Source of the DNA: Pseudomonas_T sp032052615
GTDB lineage: Bacteria > Pseudomonadota > Gammaproteobacteria > Pseudomonadales > Pseudomonadaceae
Direction: 5' to 3'
Length of the DNA: 64,000 nt
Assembly: GCA_032052615.1 (NCBI GenBank)
Contig: DAMBWF010000001.1
Coordinates: forward strand, 656,522-720,521
The notes below the pieces were generated by a model, which was given only the letters and a program-made list of their open reading frames with translations, made no database searches and was not told the origin of the DNA. Position numbers and translations under genes: made by a program. Below are positions 57,612-64,000 of this stretch, in pieces (position 1 is the stretch's first letter; each line of letters starts with the position of its first letter).

Positions 57612-59006
57612 TCACTCATGGGCGCTGTTCCCGAGCATGTCCTGTGGCCGTACCCAGGCGTCGAACTGCTGCTCGTCCAGGTAGCCCAGGCGCAGCGCTG
57701 CCGCCCGCAGGGTAGTGCCCTCGGCATAGGCCTTCTTGGCGATCTCGGCGGCCTTGTCGTAACCGATGTGGGGGTTCAGGGCGGTCACCAGCATCAGGCC
57801 GTTTTCCAAGTGCTCGGCCATGCGCTGGGCATCGGGCTCCATGCCGGCCACGCAGTGCTCCTGGAAGTTCCGACAGCCGTCGGCGAGCAGCCCGATGGCC
57901 TGCAGCAGGTTGTGTACGATCACCGGCTTGAACACGTTCAGTTGCAGGTGGCCCTGGCTGGCGGCGAAGGTCACCGTGGCGTCGTTGCCCATCACCTGGC
58001 AGGCGATCATGGTCAGCGCTTCGCACTGGGTCGGGTTGACCTTGCCGGGCATGATCGAACTGCCCGGCTCGTTGGCCGGCAGCTTCACCTCGGCGAAGCC
58101 GGCGCGGGGGCCCGAGCCCAGCAGGCGCAGGTCGTTGCCGATCTTCATCAGGCACACCGCCAGGGTCTTCAGGGCGCCGGAGAGGTGCACCAGCGGCTCG
58201 TGACCCGCCAGGGCGGCGAACTTGTTCGGCGCCGAGACGAAGGGCAGGCCGGTCAGGGCGCTCAGTTCGGCGGCCATGGCCTCGGCGAAGCCCTTGGGCG
58301 CGTTCAGCCCGGTGCCCACCGCGGTACCGCCCTGGGCCAGCTCGTAGACCGCCGGCATCGCCCCGCGAATGGCCCGCTCGGCATGGTCGAGCTGGGCGAC
58401 GAAGGCCGACAGCTCTTGGCCGAAGGTGATCGGCGTGGCGTCCATCATGTGGGTGCGCCCGGTCTTCACCAGCCGGCCATGGCGGGCCGCCTGCTCGGCG
58501 AGGCCGCCGGACAGTTCGGCGATGGCCGGGAGCAGCCGTTGGTGCACCGCGGTAGCGACGGCGATGTGCATGGCCGTGGGAAAGCTGTCGTTGGAACTCT
58601 GGGCACGGTTCACGTGATCGTTGGGGTGCACCGGGCGCTTGCCGCCGCGCGGCCCGCCGGCCAGCTCGTTGGCGCGGCCGGCGATGACTTCGTTGGCGTT
58701 CATGTTGCTCTGGGTGCCGCTGCCGGTTTGCCAGACCATCAGCGGGAACTGATCGTCGTGCTGGCCGGCGAGCACTTCGTCGGCGGCCTGCTCGATCAGC
58801 CGGGCGATGTCCGGCGGCAGGTCGCCGATGCGGCCGTTGACCCGCGCGGCGGCCTTCTTGATCAGGGCCAGGGCATGCAGGACCGGCAGCGGCATGCGCT
58901 CGCCGCCGATGGCGAAGTTGGTCAGGGAACGCTGGGTCTGGGCGCCCCAATAGGCGTTTTCGGGGACCTCGACCGGGCCCAGGCTGTCGGTTTCGATACG
59001 GCTCAT
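57612..59006 (-). CDS. fumC: class II fumarate hydratase FumC
   Basis: Iron-independent fumarase of the TCA cycle, 464 residues. GSSIMPGKVNPTQCE is the family signature with the catalytic Ser; SSNDSFPTAMHIA and KTGRTHMMDATPI are the other active-site segments. The ATG at 59006 has AGGAGG upstream. Pseudomonas fumC is often found with sodA and fagA under Fur; here it stands alone and I see no Fur box, so this is probably the constitutive or a second copy. Confidence 0.96.
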   Translation of the reverse strand: MSRIETDSLGPVEVPENAYWGAQTQRSLTNFAIGGERMPLPVLHALALIKKAAARVNGRIGDLPPDIARLIEQAADEVLAGQHDDQFPLMVWQTGSGTQSNMNANEVIAGRANELAGGPRGGKRPVHPNDHVNRAQSSNDSFPTAMHIAVATAVHQRLLPAIAELSGGLAEQAARHGRLVKTGRTHMMDATPITFGQELSAFVAQLDHAERAIRGAMPAVYELAQGGTAVGTGLNAPKGFAEAMAAELSALTGLPFVSAPNKFAALAGHEPLVHLSGALKTLAVCLMKIGNDLRLLGSGPRAGFAEVKLPANEPGSSIMPGKVNPTQCEALTMIACQVMGNDATVTFAASQGHLQLNVFKPVIVHNLLQAIGLLADGCRNFQEHCVAGMEPDAQRMAEHLENGLMLVTALNPHIGYDKAAEIAKKAYAEGTTLRAAALRLGYLDEQQFDAWVRPQDMLGNSAHE

Positions 59007-59173
59007 GCGGCATGTCCTCCTGCGATTGGCATCCGGTTTAGGTCGCCCCCGTCGCGCCTGGTTCCTTCCTTCGGGCAGAGCGCGCCGTACGTCCCGGTGG
59101 CTTGAGCCCCGGCGACCTTGGGCGCAGAATGGCCGCCCCCGGGCCGCGAGCCCCCGCCACCGCAAGGATACCC

Positions 59174-59713
59174 ATGACCAAGCTTCGCGTACTCTGCTCC
59201 GCCGTCCTGCTGGCCTGCGCCAGCGGTCAAGCCCTGGCCGACGCTTCCAGCCACACCGCCAACGCCGAGACCTTCCTCAAGCTGATGAACGCGGACAAGG
59301 GCACCGTGGGGCTCTACGGTCAGGTGCAACAGATGTTCAACCAGCGCTTCGAGCAACTGAAGGCGCCGGCGGACAAGAAGGCCACCCTGGAGAGCTATAC
59401 CGCCAAGGCCAACGCCGCCCTGGACAACGCCGTCGGTTGGAACAAGCTCAAGCCGGACCTGGTCAAGCTGTACACCAGCAACTTCACCGAGAGCGAGCTC
59501 AAGGACATGATCGCCTTCTACCAGTCGCCCACCGGCAAGAAGATGCTGGAGAAGATGCCGCAACTGAGCGGCGAGGCGGCGCGCGTCACCCAGGCCCGCC
59601 TGGAGCCGGCGGTGCCGGTGGTGAACAAGCTGCTGGACGACATGACCGCCGAGCTGTCGCCGAAATCGGCGGCTCCCGCGAAGAAAGCCGCCGAGCCGGC
59701 GAAGAAGCCCTGA
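59174..59713 (+). CDS. DUF2059 domain-containing periplasmic protein
   Basis: Protein of 179 residues with signal peptide (TKLRVLCSAVLLACASGQALA). The DUF2059 domain shows LKPDLVKLYTSNFTESELKD and MIAFYQSPTGKKMLEKMP, the diagnostic ending of the family. A Lys/Ala-rich tail follows (KSAAPAKKAAEPAKKP). BolA starts 1 base after the stop, so the two are translationally linked. Divergent from fumC. Function unknown. Confidence 0.9.
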   Translation: MTKLRVLCSAVLLACASGQALADASSHTANAETFLKLMNADKGTVGLYGQVQQMFNQRFEQLKAPADKKATLESYTAKANAALDNAVGWNKLKPDLVKLYTSNFTESELKDMIAFYQSPTGKKMLEKMPQLSGEAARVTQARLEPAVPVVNKLLDDMTAELSPKSAAPAKKAAEPAKKP

Positions 59714-59714
59714 C

Positions 59715-60020
59715 ATGAGCCTGCGCGACGCCATCCACCAGGCCCTCGGGGCCCTGGCGCCTCGCCACCTGGAGGTGCAGGACGAAAGTCACATGCACAG
59801 CCGTGGCCTGGAGACCCATTTCAAGGCGGTGGTGGTCAGCCCGGTATTCGCCGGGCTGAACGCGGTGAAGCGCCACCAGGCGGTGTATGCCGCCCTGGGC
59901 GAGCTGATGCCGCGCTTCCATGCCCTGGCCCTGCACACCTACACCCCCGAGGAGTGGGATGCCCAGGGCGTCGCGCCGGACTCGCCGACCTGCCGCGGCG
60001 GCAGCCGGCACGATCGCTGA
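59715..60020 (+). CDS. BolA family protein
   Basis: BolA-like protein of 101 residues. VQDESHMHSRGLETHFKAVV is the conserved His-containing motif that binds a [2Fe-2S] cluster with monothiol glutaredoxin; RHQAVYAALGELM and LALHTYTPEEW follow. It is translated directly after the DUF2059 gene. By family it takes part in iron-sulfur cluster handling or acts as a stress morphogene. Confidence 0.93.
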   Translation: MSLRDAIHQALGALAPRHLEVQDESHMHSRGLETHFKAVVVSPVFAGLNAVKRHQAVYAALGELMPRFHALALHTYTPEEWDAQGVAPDSPTCRGGSRHDR

Positions 60021-60176
60021 TAGACCTGGCGCCGGGCTCGTCCCGACGCCCGCACGACCTGGCGGCCCGGTCCCTCCGGCCCCGCCAGCCGCCCCCGCCG
60101 GCCCCGCGCCGGCGGTCGCGCGGTTCGATGAAACCCGGTCCGCCCTTTGCGCGGGCGACCCCCTGGAGACTGTCCC

Positions 60177-61115
60177 ATGAGCACCCCGACCATCGTCGTG
60201 GCGGCGTTGTACAAGTTCGTCACCCTGGCCGACTACGTCGAGCTGCGCGAACCGTTGCTGCGCACCCTGCTGGATAACGACATCAAAGGCACCCTGCTGC
60301 TGGCCGAGGAGGGCATCAACGGCACCGTGTCCGGCACCCGCGCCGGCATCGATGCCTTGCTCGCCTGGCTGCGCCGCGACCCGCGCCTGGCGGATGTCGA
60401 CCACAAGGAGTCCTACTGCGCCGAGCAGCCGTTCTATCGCACCAAGGTCAAGCTGAAGAAGGAGATCGTCACCCTTGGCGTCCCGGGCGTGAATCCCAAC
60501 GAACGGGTCGGCGCTTATGTCGAGCCCAAGGATTGGAATGCCCTGATCGACGACCCCGAGGTGCTGCTGATCGATACCCGCAACGACTACGAAGTGGCCA
60601 TCGGCACCTTCGAGGGCGCGGTGGACCCCAAGACCAAGTCGTTCCGCGAGTTTCCCGAATACATCAAGGCTCACTACGACCCGGCCCGGCACAAGAAGGT
60701 GGCGATGTTCTGCACGGGCGGCATCCGCTGCGAGAAAGCCTCCAGCTACATGCTCGGCCAGGGCTTCGAGCAGGTCTTCCACCTCAAGGGCGGCATCCTC
60801 AAGTACCTGGAGGAAATACCCGAGGCGGAGACCCGTTGGCGCGGCGACTGTTTCGTCTTCGATAACCGGGTCACCGTGCGCCACGACCTGAGCGAGGGCG
60901 ACTACGATCAGTGCCATGCCTGTCGCAACCCGATCTCCGCCGAGGACCGTCGCTCCGAGCACTACGCGCCGGGTATCAGTTGCCCGCACTGCTGGGACAA
61001 CCTGAGCGAGAAGACTCGCGAGAGCGCCCGCGAACGGCAGAAACAGATCGAACTGGCCAAGGCGCGCAATCAACCGCACCCGATCGGCCGCGATCCCCGC
61101 GTGTCGTCCCGCTGA
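60177..61115 (+). CDS. trhO: oxygen-dependent tRNA uridine(34) hydroxylase TrhO (rhodanese fold)
   Basis: Hydroxylates uridine 34 to 5-hydroxyuridine, the first step to cmo5U/mcmo5U. The 312 residues have an N-terminal UPF0176 acylphosphatase-like domain (LLAEEGINGTVSGT) and a rhodanese domain with active Cys loop CTGGIRCEKASSYM (about 180). A Cys-rich C-terminal knot (CHACRNPISAED, CPHCWD) completes the family layout. GGAG precedes the ATG. Confidence 0.96.
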   Translation: MSTPTIVVAALYKFVTLADYVELREPLLRTLLDNDIKGTLLLAEEGINGTVSGTRAGIDALLAWLRRDPRLADVDHKESYCAEQPFYRTKVKLKKEIVTLGVPGVNPNERVGAYVEPKDWNALIDDPEVLLIDTRNDYEVAIGTFEGAVDPKTKSFREFPEYIKAHYDPARHKKVAMFCTGGIRCEKASSYMLGQGFEQVFHLKGGILKYLEEIPEAETRWRGDCFVFDNRVTVRHDLSEGDYDQCHACRNPISAEDRRSEHYAPGISCPHCWDNLSEKTRESARERQKQIELAKARNQPHPIGRDPRVSSR

Positions 61116-61143
61116 ACCGCGCAACCCCCACCGGAGCTCGTCA

Positions 61144-61776
61144 ATGAATGCCCGCCTGCTGTATGTGATGGACCCGATGTGCTCCTGGTGCTGGGGGTTT
61201 GCCCCGGTCCTGGAGGCGCTCGCCGGCCAGGCCGCCGAGGCCGGGGTGCCGCTGCACCTGGTGGTGGGCGGCTTGCGCCACGAGCGCCTCGCCCTGGACC
61301 CGGCCGGGCGGGTGCGCATCCTTTCCCATTGGCAGGCGGTGAACGCCACCACCGGGCAGCTCTTCGACTTCGAGGCGGGCATGCCCGAGGGCTTCGTCTA
61401 CGACACCGAGCCGGCTTGCCGCGCCCTGGTGGCCGTGCGGGCCCTGGACCCGGCGAAGGTCTGGCCCCTGGCCGTGGCGCTGCAGACGGCGTTCTACCGC
61501 GAGGGGCGCGACCCATCCCAGGTGCGGGTGTTGCTGGACTTGGCCGAGGCGGTCGGCGTGCCGCGCATGGCGTTCGCCAAGGCGTTCGACAGCCCCGCGA
61601 TCCGCGAGGCGACCCAAGCCGACTTCGCCTGGACCCAGGGCCTGGGCATCGCCGGGTTTCCTACCTTGCTGGCCGAGCGCGACGGCCAACTGGCCCTGCT
61701 GACCAACGGTTATCGCCCCTTGGAGGAGTTGGTCCCGCTGCTGGCCCGCTGGCTGGAGCGCGGCGTCCATGACTGA
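61144..61776 (+). CDS. DsbA-family (FrnE-like) thioredoxin-fold protein
   Basis: Cytoplasmic 2-hydroxychromene isomerase/FrnE-type protein of 210 residues with no signal peptide. YVMDPMCSWCWGFAPVLEAL carries a CSWC redox motif; the cis-Pro loop is GIAGFPTLLAE. Partners and substrate unknown. Overlaps the ABC transporter gene by 8 bases. Confidence 0.9.
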   Translation: MNARLLYVMDPMCSWCWGFAPVLEALAGQAAEAGVPLHLVVGGLRHERLALDPAGRVRILSHWQAVNATTGQLFDFEAGMPEGFVYDTEPACRALVAVRALDPAKVWPLAVALQTAFYREGRDPSQVRVLLDLAEAVGVPRMAFAKAFDSPAIREATQADFAWTQGLGIAGFPTLLAERDGQLALLTNGYRPLEELVPLLARWLERGVHD

Positions 61777-63550
61777 CCGCTTGAGCTGGGCGGAGATCCG
61801 CCGCCTGGCGCTGCGCCACCGCCGGGCCCTGTGGCTGGCCAACGGCATCGCCGTGCTCGCCGCGTTGTGCAGCGTGCCGATCCCGCTGTTATTGCCGCTG
61901 CTGGTGGACGAAGTGCTGCTGGGCAAGGGCGACGCCGCGTTGCGGGTCATGGACCGGCTGCTGCCGGCCGCCTGGCAGCAGCCGGTTGGCTACATCGGCC
62001 TGATCCTCCTGGTCACCCTGGCGATGCGCAGCCTCGCGCTCGCCTGCAACGTCCTCCAGGCCCGGCAGTTCGCCCGCCTGTCCAAGGACCTGGTCTACCG
62101 CATTCGCCTGCGCCTGATCGAACGCCTGAAGCGCATCGCCCTGGCGGAATACGAAAGCCTCGGCGGCGGCACGGTGAGCGCCCACTTGGTGACCGATCTG
62201 GACACCTTGGATAAATTCATCGGCGAGACCCTGAGCCGCTTCCTGGTGGCCATGCTCACCCTGACCGGCACCGCTTCCATCCTGCTGTGGATGCACTGGA
62301 AGCTGGCGCTGCTGATCCTGCTGTTCAACCCCCTGGTGATCTACGCCACGGTGCAGTTGGGCAAGCGCGTGAAACACCTGAAGAAACTGGAGAACGACAG
62401 CACCGCGCGCTTCACCCAGGCCCTCACCGAGACCCTGGAGGCGATCCAGGAAATCCGCGCCGGCAACCGCCAGGGGCATTTCCTCGGCCTGCTCGGGCTG
62501 CGCGCCCGGGACGTGCGCGACTATGCCGTGGCATCGATGTGGAAGAGCGACGCCTCGAGCCGGGCCAGCGGCCTGCTGTTCCAGTTCGGCATCGACGGGT
62601 TTCGCGCGGCGACGATGCTCACCGTGCTGTTCTCCGACCTGTCCATCGGCCAGATGCTCGCCGTGTTCAGCTACCTGTGGTTCATGATCGGCCCGGTGGA
62701 GCAACTGCTCAGCCTGCAATACGCCTACTACGGCGCCGGCGCCGCGTTGCAGCGCATCAACCAATTGCTGGCGCGGGCGGACGAGCCGCGCTACCCGGGG
62801 GGCGTCGACCCGTTCGCCGGGCGCGACACGGTGGGCCTGGAGGTCCGCGACCTGCGCTTCGCCTACGGCGAGGAGCCGGTGCTGGACGGGCTCGACCTGA
62901 GCATCGCCGCTGGCGAGAAGGTCGCCCTGGTGGGGGCCAGCGGTGGCGGCAAGAGCACCCTGGTGCAATTGCTGCTGGGGCTCTACACGCCCCAGGCCGG
63001 CAGCATCCGCTTCGGCGGCGCGCGCCTGGAGGAGATCGGCCTGGACACCGTGCGCGAACACGTGGCGGTGGTGCTGCAACACCCGGCGCTGTTCAACGAC
63101 ACGATCCGCGCCAACCTCACCCTGGGGCGCCCCCGGGACGACGACGCCTGCTGGCGGGCCTTGGAGATCGCCCAGTTGGCCGAGACCGTGCGGGCCCTGC
63201 CCGAAGGCCTGGATAGCGTGGTCGGGCGCTCCGGGGTGCGCCTGTCCGGCGGTCAGCGGCAGCGCCTGGCCATCGCCCGCATGGTGCTGGCCGAGCCCAA
63301 GGTGGTGATCCTCGACGAGGCCACCTCGGCCCTGGACGCCGCCACCGAGTTCGCCCTGCACCAGGCCCTGGGGCGCTTCCTCGCCGGGCGCACCACCCTG
63401 ATCGTCGCCCACCGCCTGAGCGCGGTGAAGCAGGCCGACCGGGTGCTGGTGTTCGACGGCGGGTGTATCGCCGAACAGGGCGGCCACCAGCAACTGATCG
63501 CCGACGGCGGGCTGTACGCCCGGCTCTACGGCCACCTGCAGCAGGGCTGA
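61769..63550 (+). CDS. ABC-type exporter, fused membrane and ATPase domains
   Basis: Half-transporter of 593 residues. Six-helix membrane domain at about 20-310, ATPase domain at about 350-590 with Walker A LVGASGGGKSTLVQLLL, signature LSGGQRQRLAIARM, Walker B KVVILDEATSALD and switch His VAHRLSAV. Typical of MsbA/lipid or peptide exporters; the substrate cannot be told. Translationally coupled to the DsbA-family gene. Confidence 0.95.
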   Translation: MTDRLSWAEIRRLALRHRRALWLANGIAVLAALCSVPIPLLLPLLVDEVLLGKGDAALRVMDRLLPAAWQQPVGYIGLILLVTLAMRSLALACNVLQARQFARLSKDLVYRIRLRLIERLKRIALAEYESLGGGTVSAHLVTDLDTLDKFIGETLSRFLVAMLTLTGTASILLWMHWKLALLILLFNPLVIYATVQLGKRVKHLKKLENDSTARFTQALTETLEAIQEIRAGNRQGHFLGLLGLRARDVRDYAVASMWKSDASSRASGLLFQFGIDGFRAATMLTVLFSDLSIGQMLAVFSYLWFMIGPVEQLLSLQYAYYGAGAALQRINQLLARADEPRYPGGVDPFAGRDTVGLEVRDLRFAYGEEPVLDGLDLSIAAGEKVALVGASGGGKSTLVQLLLGLYTPQAGSIRFGGARLEEIGLDTVREHVAVVLQHPALFNDTIRANLTLGRPRDDDACWRALEIAQLAETVRALPEGLDSVVGRSGVRLSGGQRQRLAIARMVLAEPKVVILDEATSALDAATEFALHQALGRFLAGRTTLIVAHRLSAVKQADRVLVFDGGCIAEQGGHQQLIADGGLYARLYGHLQQG

Positions 63551-63555
63551 CGCCC

Positions 63556-63789
63556 TCAGGCCTCCAGCTCGGTCCGGGACCGGCAACTGCCGTCGCAGGT
63601 GCCCGGGCAGGCGCAGCCGGTGCGGCTGCGGCCGGTGGCCTTTTCCATGCGCCGTGCCACGGCGTCGTCATCGGCGAAGGGCAGCATCGCCGCTTCGTCC
63701 AGTTCGTGCCTCCGCTTGCCGCCGAGGTGCCGTTGCAGCGCCAGATAGAACACCGCCAGGGCCAGTAGCAGCCAGTATTCGCTGGGCAT
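63556..63789 (-). CDS. ccoQ: orphan CcoQ-like cbb3 oxidase small subunit with Cys-rich tail
   Basis: Small membrane protein of 77 residues: one helix (PSEYWLLLALAVFYLALQRH) and a longer hydrophilic tail than ordinary CcoQ. The tail ends TGCACPGTCDGSCRSRTELEA with four cysteines spaced C-x-C-x3-C-x3-C, a possible metal or redox site. It lies 2 bases after ccoN where ccoO would stand in a complete operon, which marks this as an orphan ccoN-ccoQ pair like ccoN4Q4 of P. aeruginosa. ATG at 63789. Convergent with the ABC exporter gene. Confidence 0.75.
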   Translation of the reverse strand: MPSEYWLLLALAVFYLALQRHLGGKRRHELDEAAMLPFADDDAVARRMEKATGRSRTGCACPGTCDGSCRSRTELEA

Positions 63790-63791
63790 GT

Positions 63792-64000
63792 TCAAGCTCC
63801 CGCGAAGGCGGCGGCGCGGCGGTCCGCCGGCGCCGCCTGGCGCAGGGTGCGCCAGACGTTGAAGGCCATCAGCAGCATCCCGCCGAGGAAGCAGGCGCCG
63901 CCAATCAGGCGCACGATGAAGCCCGGGTGGCTGGCCTCCAGCGCTTCGACGAAGGAGTAGGTCAGGGTGCCGTCCTGGTTCACCGCGCGCCACATCAGGC
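63792..64000 (-). CDS. ccoN: cbb3-type cytochrome c oxidase subunit I CcoN (C-terminal end only)
   Basis: The last 68 codons of CcoN are visible: MWRAVNQDGTLTYSFVEALE, the penultimate loop, then the final membrane helix (GGACFLGGMLLMAFNVWRTL) and a short tail. CcoN is the heme-copper catalytic subunit of the high-affinity cbb3 oxidase. The rest of the gene is outside the window. Followed by ccoQ instead of ccoO. Confidence 0.88.
   Translation of the reverse strand, partial: LMWRAVNQDGTLTYSFVEALEASHPGFIVRLIGGACFLGGMLLMAFNVWRTLRQAAPADRRAAAFAGA

Noticed and set aside
1..64000. tRNA, rRNA, CRISPR, transposase or integrase genes
   Set aside because: Looked for T-loop/anticodon-arm patterns, spaced direct repeats and transposase or recombinase motifs; none found.

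Overview
The window is chromosomal DNA of a high-GC gammaproteobacterium, almost certainly Pseudomonas in the broad sense. The lineage call rests on a CcoM gene behind Anr boxes, an apparently orphan ccoN-ccoQ pair, an N-acetylglutaminylglutamine amide (NAGGN) osmolyte cluster beside a 7TM-DISM hybrid kinase and yheU, FimV, the rapA / AlkB-like order, and strong third-position G/C codon use. I see no tRNA, rRNA, CRISPR array, phage, integron or intact insertion sequence. It reads as core and soft-core chromosome with a few decayed genes.

Layout. 1-3.4 kb: rapA (cut by the window edge), a small conserved protein, an AlkB-like dioxygenase, a tiny basic protein, and ccoM downstream of two Anr/FNR-type boxes. 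3.8-7.1 kb: a FUSC / DUF1656 / HlyD efflux operon of the ydhKIJ (aaeBXA) type with a SlyA-like operator on its promoter. 7.1-12.9 kb: a Pro/Ala-rich lipoprotein, an AtuA-family protein, a periplasmic solute-binding protein, a CPBP protease whose N-terminus is out of frame, and a yqjD/yqjE/yqjK-like membrane trio. 13-17 kb: aceK and a divergent YbfB-type MFS / LysR pair. 17.0-17.6 kb: relics of an AraC-type (FtrA-like) regulator and of an unidentified gene. 17.7-22.3 kb: TonB-dependent receptor, sorbosone-dehydrogenase-like beta-propeller, a 42-residue protein and tapT. 22.3-31.1 kb: ybaN, a UPF0149 gene, recQ, slyA with its own operator, a FimV-like protein, ibpA behind a heat-shock promoter and a ROSE-like RNA thermometer, DUF1145, a collagen-like secreted protein and CopD. 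31.2-42.1 kb: dinG, an HDOD protein, a clan GH-A (agarase-like) glycosidase with a disordered tail, a class-C-type esterase, NIPSNAP, SDR, a CynX/NimT-type MFS, a conserved hypothetical, ynfA and yheU. 42.1-52.8 kb (minus strand): hybrid kinase, NAGGN peptidase, NAGGN synthetase, asparagine-synthase-like amidotransferase, TauE/SafE exporter and mnmC. 52.9-64 kb: polyphosphate:AMP phosphotransferase, thiolase, EamA transporter, a decayed quinone reductase, fumC, a DUF2059 protein, BolA, trhO, a DsbA-family protein, an ABC exporter, and the ccoQ and ccoN ends of a cbb3 oxidase locus.

Links worth following. The same 17-bp SlyA-type box (15 of 17 identical) lies on the slyA promoter and on the efflux-operon promoter 22 kb away, so the two are probably one regulon. 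The oxygen-respiration parts at the two window ends (ccoM; ccoN-ccoQ) point to Anr-controlled cbb3 diversification, and the orphan CcoQ has a four-cysteine tail. Three tRNA-modification enzymes (TapT, MnmC, TrhO) and two DNA helicases (RecQ, DinG) are ordinary housekeeping content. Several loci end in strong, perfectly paired hairpins, listed below.
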